The notes under the pieces: generated by a model
Databases searched by the model: none
What the model was told of the DNA's origin: nothing
What the model saw: only the letters and a program-made list of their open reading frames with translations
Part shown: piece after piece, positions 1 to 6,307 of the stretch
Layout: each line of letters starts with the position of its first letter
How positions within the stretch are numbered: position 1 is the first letter of the stretch
Source of the DNA: CANKHA01 sp034668825
GTDB lineage: Bacteria > Pseudomonadota > Alphaproteobacteria > Rhizobiales > Xanthobacteraceae
Direction of reading: 5' to 3'
Length of the DNA: 6,307 bases
NCBI GenBank assembly: GCA_034668825.1
Contig: JAXDOR010000172.1
Coordinates: 1-6,307 of the forward strand
Made by a program: the position numbers and the translations under genes

Positions 1-42
1 GGCGGATTGTGACAATACTGTATCCGAGAAAAACGTGCGGCA

Positions 43-48
43 GGGGAG
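43..48 (+). promoter_or_regulatory. Ribosome binding site deciding the start of the Bug gene
   Basis: GGGGAG lies 7 bases before ATG 56 and only 1 base before ATG 50. The spacing favours ATG 56 as the true start and argues against the upstream GTG at 35. Confidence 0.6.
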
Positions 49-55
49 AATGGCG

Positions 56-1027
56 ATGAAGTTGTTCCGGACGATTTCGATTGTGGCTTTTGCGGTTCTG
101 GCCGCAGCCTCGGCCCAAGCGCAGCCCGATCCGGCAATGCCAATCAAGATCATCGTCTCGACCTCGCCGGGCGGCGTCACCGACCTGGCCGCGCGCATCC
201 TTGGCAATCATATCACCGCGAAAACCGGCCAGACGGTCATCATCGACAACCGCGCGGGCGCCAGCGGCAATATCGCCATGGACGCGCTGGCGAAATCGGA
301 GCCCGACGGCTACACGATCGGCGTCGCCAATACCGGCAACATCGTCATTAATCCATACCTGTTTCACAACATGACGTTCGATCCGTTGAACGATCTGGCG
401 CCTATTGGCGTGCTCGGGACCGTGCCGCTGTTCCTGGTAATGAACAGCAACGTGCCGGCGAAGACGCTGCAAGAGTTTGTCGTCTATGCCAAAGCCAACC
501 CGGATAAGATCAGCTACGCGTCCGCGGGCGCGGGGACGACCCCAGACCTCGCGGCTTACGAGTTCGGCCGTCGTGCCGGACTGAAATTCGTCATGGTGCC
601 GTTCCGCGGCACCGGACCGGCGGTGACGGCGGTCCTCGGCGGTGACGTGCAAGTGACGTTCGTCTCCATGGGCCCGCATATTGAATTCGTCCACCAGGGC
701 AAGCTGCGGGTGTTGGGCGCGGGGACGCCGAAGCGTCTGTCGTATTTGCCCGATGTGCCCACCTTCGGCGAGCAGGGATATCCCGGATTCGAAACGTCGA
801 CCTGGTTTGCCGCCTTTGCGCCGCGCGGAACGCCGAAAGAGATTGTCGATCAGCTTAACGGTTATGTGCGGGATATGGCGCGGGATGCGGATGCCAAGAA
901 ACGCCTGGAAGCCAACTTCGTCGATGCTCTGGCGCTGACCGCGCCGGAATTTGCGGCACTGGTCAAGGCCGATGCCATCAAATGGGAGCGAATTATTCGC
1001 GAGAACAATATAAAGATGGATCAATAA
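56..1027 (+). CDS. Bug/TctC-family periplasmic solute-binding protein (tripartite tricarboxylate transporter receptor)
   Basis: The product is a 323-residue extracytoplasmic binding protein of the Bug (TctC) family. These proteins capture organic acids or other small anions in the periplasm and present them to a TctAB-type membrane transporter. Residues 1-22 form a signal peptide: a basic start (MKLFR), a hydrophobic core, and an AQA site before QPDP. The mature part opens with PIKIIVSTSPGGVTD, the family's ligand-loop segment. It continues with VIIDNRAGASGNIA (about 61-74), PDGYT (83-87), the second binding loop YASAGAGTTPDL (154-165), VPFRGTGPAV (181-190), and LPDVPTFGEQGYPGFE (231-246). 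Length and motif order are normal for the family. I chose ATG 56 over GTG 35 and ATG 50 because a GGGGAG ribosome site ends 7 bases before it, and because this start gives a clean signal peptide. No TctA or TctB gene is in the window, and the gene converges on the neighbouring membrane-protein gene, so it may be an orphan receptor. The ligand is unknown. Confidence 0.93.
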   Translation: MKLFRTISIVAFAVLAAASAQAQPDPAMPIKIIVSTSPGGVTDLAARILGNHITAKTGQTVIIDNRAGASGNIAMDALAKSEPDGYTIGVANTGNIVINPYLFHNMTFDPLNDLAPIGVLGTVPLFLVMNSNVPAKTLQEFVVYAKANPDKISYASAGAGTTPDLAAYEFGRRAGLKFVMVPFRGTGPAVTAVLGGDVQVTFVSMGPHIEFVHQGKLRVLGAGTPKRLSYLPDVPTFGEQGYPGFETSTWFAAFAPRGTPKEIVDQLNGYVRDMARDADAKKRLEANFVDALALTAPEFAALVKADAIKWERIIRENNIKMDQ

Positions 1028-1060
1028 CAACGGCCTGAAGTGTCTCTTGGATTCCTCCGC

Positions 1061-1819
1061 TCAATATCCCAATCCGACGCGGATCATATTGACGCCGGTC
1101 AACCACACGACACCGAGCACCAGCAGACGGAATTGTTCCGGATCGATCCGGTGGCGAAGGCGCTGGCCGATCAACATTCCGCCGTAAACCGGAATCATCG
1201 CCAAGGCGGATAATGATATTTCTTTCCAGCCGGCGGTGCCTTGCGCCGTCCCGCCAAGTGTCAAGCATGCGGCCGCGATCAGGTAGAGCAGCGAGATCGC
1301 TTTGACGAAGACATCGCGCGGCAGCTTTAGCCCGACGACATAGACCGACAAGATTGGACCGAACAGCGTGGACATGCCGCCAATAACGCCGGCGGCAAAG
1401 CCCACCGGCGGCCCGAACCAACGTTCGTGGTGGGTTTCTACCCCCAGATCCGGCCGCAATATGGACAGCGACGAAAAGACAATGGCGAGGGTGCCGATCG
1501 TCAGCAGCAGCAGATGCTGGTCAAGCCGTGCGAACAACGCGGTGCCGACAAAGGTCCCGGCGATGAGGCAAAGGATCAAGGGCCAGAACCGCCGCAGCAG
1601 CGCCACCGTGCCTTCGCCCTCGACCGCCTGCAGCAGGTTGCTCAGGACCAGCGGCACCATCAGCAAGCTGACCGCGGTCTGCACGTCGACCGCCAGCATC
1701 ATCAGCGGCAGGCCGACCAGCGGCAATCCGACGCTGATCACACCTTTCACCACGCCCGCCAGCAGCAGCGCGGCGGCACAGGCGAGAATGGTCGGGAGCC
1801 ACGAGGAAAGGTCTTGCAT
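1061..1819 (-). CDS. TauE/SafE-family membrane anion permease (putative sulfite/organosulfur exporter)
   Basis: This is a 252-residue integral inner-membrane protein with about seven to eight hydrophobic segments, at roughly 9-28, 31-43, 47-64, 78-96, 103-121, 137-163, 172-190 and 201-250. The family fold is two repeats of a membrane bundle. The first repeat has GVVKGVISVGLPLVGLPLM (22-40). The second has GFAAGVIGGMSTLFGPILSVY (140-160), which contains the typical glycine-rich motif, followed by LKLPRDVFVKAISLLYL (164-180). Members export sulfite, sulfoacetate or other small anions, but most are untested. The start is ATG 1819. A TTG at 1822 directly before it is possible but less likely. No clear ribosome site is visible. 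The start lies 12 bases after the stop of the SulP gene on the same strand, so the two are probably co-transcribed and may be translationally coupled. The gene ends convergently 33 bases from the Bug gene, and no hairpin-plus-T terminator is visible between them. The fold assignment is firm. The substrate is inference. Confidence 0.88.
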   Translation of the reverse strand: MQDLSSWLPTILACAAALLLAGVVKGVISVGLPLVGLPLMMLAVDVQTAVSLLMVPLVLSNLLQAVEGEGTVALLRRFWPLILCLIAGTFVGTALFARLDQHLLLLTIGTLAIVFSSLSILRPDLGVETHHERWFGPPVGFAAGVIGGMSTLFGPILSVYVVGLKLPRDVFVKAISLLYLIAAACLTLGGTAQGTAGWKEISLSALAMIPVYGGMLIGQRLRHRIDPEQFRLLVLGVVWLTGVNMIRVGLGY

Positions 1820-1831
1820 CAATGCGGGGGA

Positions 1832-3535
1832 CTAACGTTGGAGGTTCAAGGCACCATGCCGGATCGCTTCGGTGTCTTCAACATAGCGGATCGACGGCTC
1901 GTCTAGCCCGAAGGTTGCCAGGGTGCGGCGCACGCGCGGCTGCGCTCCCGCGAAGCATACCTGTGTTCCGGCCCGCTGCAATTTATGCACAAACCCTTCG
2001 AGCGCATGCGCGGCCGTGCTGTCGATGAAGGGGACTTCGGAAAAATCGAGCACGAAAACCCGCGGCAAGTCGCCCACGCGTTCGAGAACCTGGCTCACCC
2101 GCGCGGTGGCGGCGAAAAAGAAAGCACCGCTGATGCGGTAGATCATGAGGTCCCGCGTGCTGGCCGCCGAGGAGTCGTAAGCCGTTCGGCCGCTGGTTTC
2201 ATCCGCTTCATCCTCGCGGATGAGCCGCGGCCCGCTTCCGACCTCGACGCTCTCCGCCATGCGGTGCATGAACAATAGGGCTCCGAGCACGACGCCGGCG
2301 CCAATCGCGATGATCAAATCTTCAAAGACGGTCAGTCCGAAAGTCGTGAGCAGGACGACGGCATCGCCGCGGGAAGATTTCAGCAATGACCGGAATTCGT
2401 CCTTCTCGGTCATATTCCAGGCGACCATCACCAGGACGGCACTGAGCGAAGCCAGCGGGATATAAGCGACGATCGGGGCTGCGAAGACGATGAACAATAA
2501 AAGATAAATCGAATGCAGAATGCCGGCGATCGGCCCACGCGCGCCCGCGCGGATATTGGTTGCAGTGCGCGCAATCGTGCCGGTGACGCAGATGCCGCCG
2601 AACAGGACGGAAGCGATATTGCCGATGCCCTGAGCCACGAGCTCGCAGTTGGAGCGGTGGCGGCGTCCGGTCATGCCGTCGGCGACCACGGCAGATAGCA
2701 GCGATTCGATGGAGCCGAGAAGCGCGATGGCAACGCCGTCAGGCAGCGCGGCTTTGAGCTTCTCCAGGCTGAACGCCGGCAGGTGCGGGGCAGGGAGCGA
2801 ATTTGGAATCCCGCCGAAGCGGGAGCCGACCGTCGCGACGTCGAGATGCAGCAGTAGGGTGGCGACTGCGCCTGCCGCGACGGCGACGAGAAACGCCGGC
2901 CAGTTCGGCCGCAAATGGCGCACGAGGAGAATCGTCAGGAGCGAAAGCAGGGCAATAGTCACGGTCGCCGGGTTCAAGGTTCCGGCGGCGCTCCAAAGCG
3001 CCACTGCTTTTGGAACCAGCGCCGCGGGTTCAGTCAGGAGTTGCAGCCCGAACAGTTCTTTCACCTGACTAGCGAGGATGATGATGGCAATGCCAGCGGT
3101 GAAGCCTACGGTGACCGGATACGGGACGTATTTCACATAGGTGCCGAGCCGCAGCACGCCGGTGAGGATCATAATGCCGCCGGCAATGATGGTTGCGAAG
3201 ACAAGGCCGTCGTAACCTTGGCGCTCGACAATCGCGGCAACGACAACAATGAAGGCTCCGGCCGGGCCGCCGATCTGGAATCGGCTGCCGCCGAGAAGCG
3301 AAATCAGAAAACCGCCAACGATCGCCGTGTAAAGTCCGCGATCGGGAGAAACTCCGGAGGCGATGGCAATAGCCATCGATAGCGGCAGGGCGACGATGGC
3401 GACGGTAAGGCCGGCGACCGCGTCGGCGCCGAAATCCCTAAAGCCATAGCCTTCGCGCAAAATGGTGACGAGCTTTGGTGTGTAGAGTTCGGCCACGCTA
3501 GGACCGAAGCTGCGGGACTGTGCTGTGCTGTCCAT
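1832..3535 (-). CDS. SulP-family anion transporter with C-terminal STAS domain (DauA/YchM-like)
   Basis: This 567-residue inner-membrane transporter belongs to the SulP/SLC26 family. The membrane domain spans about residues 35-425. It opens with AGLTVAIVALPLSMAIAIAS (41-60), then GVSPDRGLYTAIVGG, then the SRFQIGGPAGAF motif (84-95). GSIESLLSAVVADGMTG (274-290) includes a membrane glutamate, E277, at a position that is usually acidic in the family. A linker leads to a STAS domain at about 464-562, whose core VLDFSEVPFIDSTA (495-508) contains the conserved DST. Sequence from about 285 to 425 (DGMTG, SNCELVAQGIGNI, IARTATNIRAGA, VAWNM, LLFMHRMA) resembles E. coli DauA (YchM), a C4-dicarboxylate carrier, so sulfate should not be assumed. 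Bicarbonate and sulfate remain possible. ATG 3535 is preferred; an in-frame TTG at 3556 would add seven residues. Neither has a good ribosome site. The gene heads a leftward pair with the TauE/SafE gene and is divergent from the ATP synthase operon. Confidence 0.92.
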   Translation of the reverse strand: MDSTAQSRSFGPSVAELYTPKLVTILREGYGFRDFGADAVAGLTVAIVALPLSMAIAIASGVSPDRGLYTAIVGGFLISLLGGSRFQIGGPAGAFIVVVAAIVERQGYDGLVFATIIAGGIMILTGVLRLGTYVKYVPYPVTVGFTAGIAIIILASQVKELFGLQLLTEPAALVPKAVALWSAAGTLNPATVTIALLSLLTILLVRHLRPNWPAFLVAVAAGAVATLLLHLDVATVGSRFGGIPNSLPAPHLPAFSLEKLKAALPDGVAIALLGSIESLLSAVVADGMTGRRHRSNCELVAQGIGNIASVLFGGICVTGTIARTATNIRAGARGPIAGILHSIYLLLFIVFAAPIVAYIPLASLSAVLVMVAWNMTEKDEFRSLLKSSRGDAVVLLTTFGLTVFEDLIIAIGAGVVLGALLFMHRMAESVEVGSGPRLIREDEADETSGRTAYDSSAASTRDLMIYRISGAFFFAATARVSQVLERVGDLPRVFVLDFSEVPFIDSTAAHALEGFVHKLQRAGTQVCFAGAQPRVRRTLATFGLDEPSIRYVEDTEAIRHGALNLQR

Positions 3536-3621
3536 CCGACCCGGCAAGTGAGACAAAGAATCGTCGGGCAGCTTACACCAGCGCCATCGTGCCAGGGTTA
3601 TTGGGACGGCAACGTTCGTGC

Positions 3622-3658
3622 TGAAAGGCGGCGTGCGCCCCGGATTGCATGCCTTTCA
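3622..3658. repeat. Inverted repeat, TGAAAGGC with 21-base spacer
   Basis: TGAAAGGC at 3622-3629 is matched perfectly by its reverse complement GCCTTTCA at 3651-3658. The arms are separated by 21 bases and do not extend further. A centre-to-centre distance of 29 bases, nearly three helical turns, would suit a dimeric regulator bound on one face, though a chance occurrence is possible. No run of T follows it, so it is not an intrinsic terminator. Confidence 0.4.
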
Positions 3659-3706
3659 ACGCTGTTCCGCGTGTTGCGCCGCGTGGTTCCCTGTGTTAGC
3701 AAACGC

Positions 3707-3755
3707 TCGATTTCCGCGGGGCTACGGGCGCGCCCTGCGCGCCCCCCGAAATCGA
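3707..3755. repeat. Two-tier inverted repeat upstream of atpH
   Basis: TCGATTTC at 3707-3714 pairs perfectly with GAAATCGA at 3748-3755. Inside lies a second perfect hairpin, GGGCGCG (3726-3732), loop CCCTG, CGCGCCC (3738-3744). Between the two tiers a G run (3718-3721) faces a C run (3742-3747), so alternative pairings are possible. The element ends 82 bases before the atpH start. There is no T run after it, which argues against a simple terminator. A transcribed leader structure or a protein-binding site are alternatives. Confidence 0.5.
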
Positions 3756-3824
3756 AGTCCCATTGATTTCCAAGGGCTTGCGCCGATCGTTTGCGACGGC
3801 GCCAGGCTTGCGGATTGAAAGCGT

Positions 3825-3830
3825 AAAGAG
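3825..3830 (+). promoter_or_regulatory. Ribosome binding site of atpH, supporting the GTG start
   Basis: AAAGAG lies 7 bases before GTG 3838. It is a modest Shine-Dalgarno match, but the spacing is right and it supports GTG 3838 as the start over the upstream TTG 3763 and the in-frame ATG at 3868. Confidence 0.5.
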
Positions 3831-3837
3831 CGGCGAC

Positions 3838-4397
3838 GTGGCAGGCAACGAACCCATCATTTCCGGCATGGCTGGGCGCTACGCCAATGCCTTGTTCGAG
3901 CTTGCGCTCGAGCAGAAAAACCTCGATGCGGTGAAGGCCGATCTCGAGCGTTTCGATGCGCTCGTCGCCGGCAGCGCCGATCTCACCCGCTTGGTCCGCA
4001 GCCCGGTCTTCACCGCCGAGGAGCAGGCCAAGGCGCTGTCGGCAATCCTCGGCAAGGCCGGCATCGGCGGCTTGGTCGCGAAGTTCCTCAAACTGGTTGC
4101 TTCCAACCGGCGGCTATTCGCGGCGCGTGACATGGTGCGCGCGTTTCGCGCTCTCGTCGCCACGCATAAGGGCGAGGCCACGGCTCAAGTCACCGTTGCC
4201 GAAAAGCTCGGCGACAAACATCTCGACGCGCTCAAAAGCGCGCTGAAGGGCGTGACCGGCAAGGACGTCGATCTCAACGTCAAAATCGATCCCAAGATCA
4301 TCGGCGGGCTTATCGTCAAAGTCGGCAGCCGGATGGTCGATACCTCGCTCCGCACCAAACTCAGTTCGATCAAGCACGCTATGAAAGAGACAGGCTG

Positions 4398-4398
<1 letters not shown>
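3838..4398 (+). CDS. atpH: F-type ATP synthase subunit delta
   Basis: This is the 186-residue delta subunit (OSCP family), which sits at the top of F1 and ties it to the peripheral stalk b subunits, holding the alpha3beta3 head still while gamma turns. The N-terminal helical domain starts at SGMAGRYANALFELA (9-23) and contains LVRSPVFTAEEQAKAL (52-67) and FLKLVASNRRLF (83-94). The C-terminal part holds ATAQVTVAEKL (114-124) and the family signature region DPKIIGGLIVKVGSRMVDTSLRTKL, from about 151 to 175. GTG 3838 is chosen because it gives the length and N-terminal pattern expected in Rhizobiales (a short polar leader, then SG-x-x-GRYA) and has a ribosome site at the right spacing. It is the first gene of the operon. 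Its stop overlaps the atpA start by one base (TGATG), which implies translational coupling. Nothing in the protein looks damaged. Confidence 0.96.
4384..4390 (+). promoter_or_regulatory. Ribosome binding site of atpA, inside the end of atpH
   Basis: AAAGAGA lies 7 bases before ATG 4398 and within the last codons of atpH. Together with the TGATG overlap it indicates coupled translation of delta and alpha. Confidence 0.5.
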
Positions 4399-5255
<857 letters not shown>

Positions 5256-5261
5256 TTCGTC

Positions 5262-5348
5262 GTCATGGCCGGGCTTGTTCCGGCCATCCACGCCTTGAGC
5301 GTGGAGCAAAAGGAAGACGTGGATGCCCGGCACGAGGCCGGGCATGAC
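5262..5348. repeat. Nested palindromic intergenic repeat (REP-like, Bradyrhizobium/Rhodopseudomonas type)
   Basis: Two arms of 31 bases (5262-5292 and 5318-5348) form an imperfect inverted repeat around a 25-base spacer. The outer ends GTCATG/CATGAC and the inner ends ATCCACG/CGTGGAT pair perfectly. Each arm is itself a hairpin: GGCCGG/CCGGCC on the left and GCCCGGC/GCCGGGC on the right. The pattern matches a palindromic repeat family widespread between genes in Bradyrhizobium-like genomes. Reading the minus strand gives peptides such as MPGLVPGIHV and GRNKPGHDD, which recur in spurious ORF calls over this family. Here it fills nearly all of the 107 bases between atpA and atpG and ends where the atpG ribosome site begins. 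It could influence mRNA stability or atpG translation; that is inference. Confidence 0.88.
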
Positions 5349-5357
5349 GGAAGAGAG
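5349..5357 (+). promoter_or_regulatory. Ribosome binding site of atpG, abutting the palindromic repeat
   Basis: GGAAGAGAG lies 5 bases before ATG 5363. Its first base directly follows the right end of the palindromic repeat, so folding of the repeat in mRNA would place a strong hairpin next to the ribosome site. Confidence 0.6.
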
Positions 5358-5362
5358 ACCGA

Positions 5363-6238
5363 ATGCCGTCGTTAAAAGACCTGCGCAACCGCATTGCCTC
5401 CACCAAGGCGACGCAGAAGATTACCAAGGCCATGCAGATGGTCGCGGCGTCGAAGCTGCGCCGCGCGCAGGTTGCGGCCGAGGCGGCGCGTCCGTTCGCC
5501 GAGCGCATGGATAAGGTGCTGGGCAATATCGCCGGTGCGGTCGCCGGCCTCGACTCCGCGCCGAAGCTGCTGGCGGGCACTGGCCGCGATCAGGTGCATC
5601 TCCTTGTCGTCGCGACCGGCGAGCGCGGCCTCGCGGGCGCTTTCAATTCGGCCATCGTGCGGCTTGCGCGGGATCATGCCAATCGCCTGATGGCGCAGGG
5701 CAAGGAAGTAAAAATCCTCACCGTCGGCCGCAAGGGCTATGACCAGCTTCGTCGCCTCTTCGAGAAACAAATCATCGATCGTGTCGAATTGCGCGGCGTG
5801 CGCAGCATCGGCTACGAGCACGCGGAAGGCGTCGCGGCAAAAATCCGCCATCTGTTCGAGCGCGGCGAGTTCGATGTCGCTACCCTGTTCTACTCGCGCT
5901 TCAAGTCCGTGATTTCACAAATCCCCACGGCGCAGCAAATCATCCCGCCGGTTTTCCCGGCTGCCGCTGACACTGGCCCGAGTGCGGCCTATGAATACGA
6001 GCCGGACGAGGAAGAAATCCTCGCCGAGCTTTTGCCGCGCTATGTCGCGGTGCAAATCTACCGCGCGCTCTTGGAAAATTCCGCTTCCTTCTATGGCGCG
6101 CAGATGAGCGCGATGGACAACGCCACCCGCAATGCCGGCGAGATGATCAAGAAACAGACGCTCAAATATAACCGCACCCGCCAAGCGCAAATCACCAAGG
6201 AGTTGATCGAGATCATCTCCGGCGCCGAGGCGCTCTAA
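5363..6238 (+). CDS. atpG: F-type ATP synthase subunit gamma
   Basis: This is the 291-residue gamma subunit, the central rotor shaft that couples proton-driven c-ring rotation to the catalytic sites of beta. The N-terminal helix MPSLKDLRNRIASTKATQKI (1-20) leads into TKAMQMVAASKLRRAQ (21-36), one strand of the coiled coil inside the F1 head. The central Rossmann-like domain includes LLVVATGERGLAGAFNSAIVR (80-100), with alanine 91 where many homologues have cysteine or serine, then VGRKGYDQLRR and FEKQIIDRVELR. FDVATLFYSRFKSVISQIPT (170-189) follows. The C-terminal helix ends with the signature ASFYGAQMSAMDNATRNA (241-258) and ITKELIEIISGAEAL (277-291). Length is normal and no defect is seen. 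The start ATG 5363 has a good ribosome site. The gene lies 107 bases after atpA, a larger gap than usual, filled by the palindromic repeat, and 16 bases before the next start. Confidence 0.97.
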   Translation: MPSLKDLRNRIASTKATQKITKAMQMVAASKLRRAQVAAEAARPFAERMDKVLGNIAGAVAGLDSAPKLLAGTGRDQVHLLVVATGERGLAGAFNSAIVRLARDHANRLMAQGKEVKILTVGRKGYDQLRRLFEKQIIDRVELRGVRSIGYEHAEGVAAKIRHLFERGEFDVATLFYSRFKSVISQIPTAQQIIPPVFPAAADTGPSAAYEYEPDEEEILAELLPRYVAVQIYRALLENSASFYGAQMSAMDNATRNAGEMIKKQTLKYNRTRQAQITKELIEIISGAEAL

Positions 6239-6240
6239 CT

Positions 6241-6247
6241 GAGAGGA
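6241..6247 (+). promoter_or_regulatory. Ribosome binding site of the putative atpD
   Basis: GAGAGGA lies 7 bases before ATG 6255 and just after the atpG stop, supporting ATG 6255 as a real gene start. Confidence 0.6.
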
Positions 6248-6254
6248 CGCAGCC

Positions 6255-6307
6255 ATGGCTTACACGACCAGTGCTACGACCAAGGGCGGACGCGACGGCC
6301 GCGCCGT
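6255..6307 (+). CDS. atpD: Probable ATP synthase subunit beta, N-terminal fragment (runs off the window)
   Basis: Seventeen complete codons are visible, reading MAYTTSATTKGGRDGRA, in an open frame that continues past the window edge. The call is made from position: the gene after atpG in the standard F1 operon encodes the catalytic beta subunit, the start is 16 bases after atpG, and a good ribosome site is present. The visible residues fit the short, polar, poorly conserved leader that many alphaproteobacterial AtpD proteins carry before the conserved core (usually a V-x-Q-V-x-G-x-V-V-D-V pattern), but they are not diagnostic alone. Confidence 0.75.
   Translation, partial: MAYTTSATTKGGRDGRA

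Larger units (their letters stand above)
3536..3837. other. Divergent intergenic region between the SulP gene and atpH
   Basis: These 302 bases separate two divergently read units and must hold the promoter of the SulP-TauE pair and, unless transcription enters from elsewhere, that of the atp operon. I see two inverted repeats with perfect 8-base arms, listed separately. I do not see a convincing -35/-10 pair on either strand. Bases 3763-3837 are open in frame with atpH from a TTG, but the extra 25 residues do not resemble the AtpH N-terminus known from related species, so they are treated as non-coding leader. Confidence 0.6.

Noticed and set aside
1028..1060. Bidirectional terminator between the convergent Bug and TauE/SafE genes
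   Set aside because: Only a 5-base GGATT/AATCC pairing with a loop of about 18 bases is visible, and there is no T run on either side.
1368..1906. Plus-strand open frames over the TauE/SafE gene
   Set aside because: They are antisense to a clear membrane-protein gene, rich in Q, R and H as expected for reverse-strand translation, and have no family match.
2915..3382. Plus-strand open frame inside the SulP gene
   Set aside because: It is antisense to a well-supported SulP coding region and its composition is that of a shadow frame.
3580..3594. Sigma-54-like promoter for the SulP gene on the minus strand (TGGCACG followed by GC)
   Set aside because: The -24 half is a perfect match, but the -12 GC is one base too close and the strict spacing of this class is not met.
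3674..3701. Possible sigma-70 promoter for the atp operon, TTGCGC with 16-base spacer and TTAGCA
   Set aside because: Both boxes match weakly and such pairs are frequent by chance. There is not enough support to annotate it.
5256..5362. Intrinsic terminator between atpA and atpG
   Set aside because: Strong hairpins are present but no T run follows, and the following atpG has its own ribosome site in the same operon. The palindromic repeat accounts for the structure.

Overview
The window looks like chromosomal DNA of an alphaproteobacterium, most likely of the order Rhizobiales (Hyphomicrobiales), in the Bradyrhizobium / Xanthobacteraceae neighbourhood. The reasons are the high GC content, the atpH-atpA-atpG-atpD gene order with protein sequences typical of that group, a Bug-family solute-binding protein, and a palindromic intergenic repeat of the type common in Bradyrhizobium and Rhodopseudomonas. 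The assignment rests on remembered family sequences and not on a search.

Left part (1-3535): a solute-binding protein gene of the tripartite tricarboxylate transporter (Bug/TctC) family runs rightward and ends 33 bases from a leftward two-gene unit. That unit is a SulP-family anion transporter with a C-terminal STAS domain, followed 12 bases later by a TauE/SafE-family membrane protein. All three concern anion or organic-acid movement across the envelope, but the substrates cannot be read from the sequence.

Middle (3536-3837): a divergent intergenic region of about 300 bases between the SulP gene and the ATP synthase operon. It holds two inverted repeats with perfect 8-base arms. No convincing promoter is visible.

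Right part (3838-6307): the F1 part of the F-type ATP synthase operon, atpH (delta, GTG start), atpA (alpha), atpG (gamma) and the first 53 bases of what should be atpD (beta). atpH and atpG look complete and normal.

Two things stand out. First, atpA encodes only 285 residues where the family has about 510. Residues 1-37 match the normal N-terminus and residue 38 onward matches the normal C-terminal half, so about 224 residues, including the Walker A P-loop, are missing in frame. The join lies in a sequence that suggests short-homology deletion, or an assembly or cloning artefact. Second, a nested palindromic repeat of about 87 bases sits between atpA and atpG, with its right edge touching the atpG ribosome binding site. 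Apart from these the window is ordinary housekeeping and transport sequence. I see no RNA gene, CRISPR array, insertion sequence or defence system.
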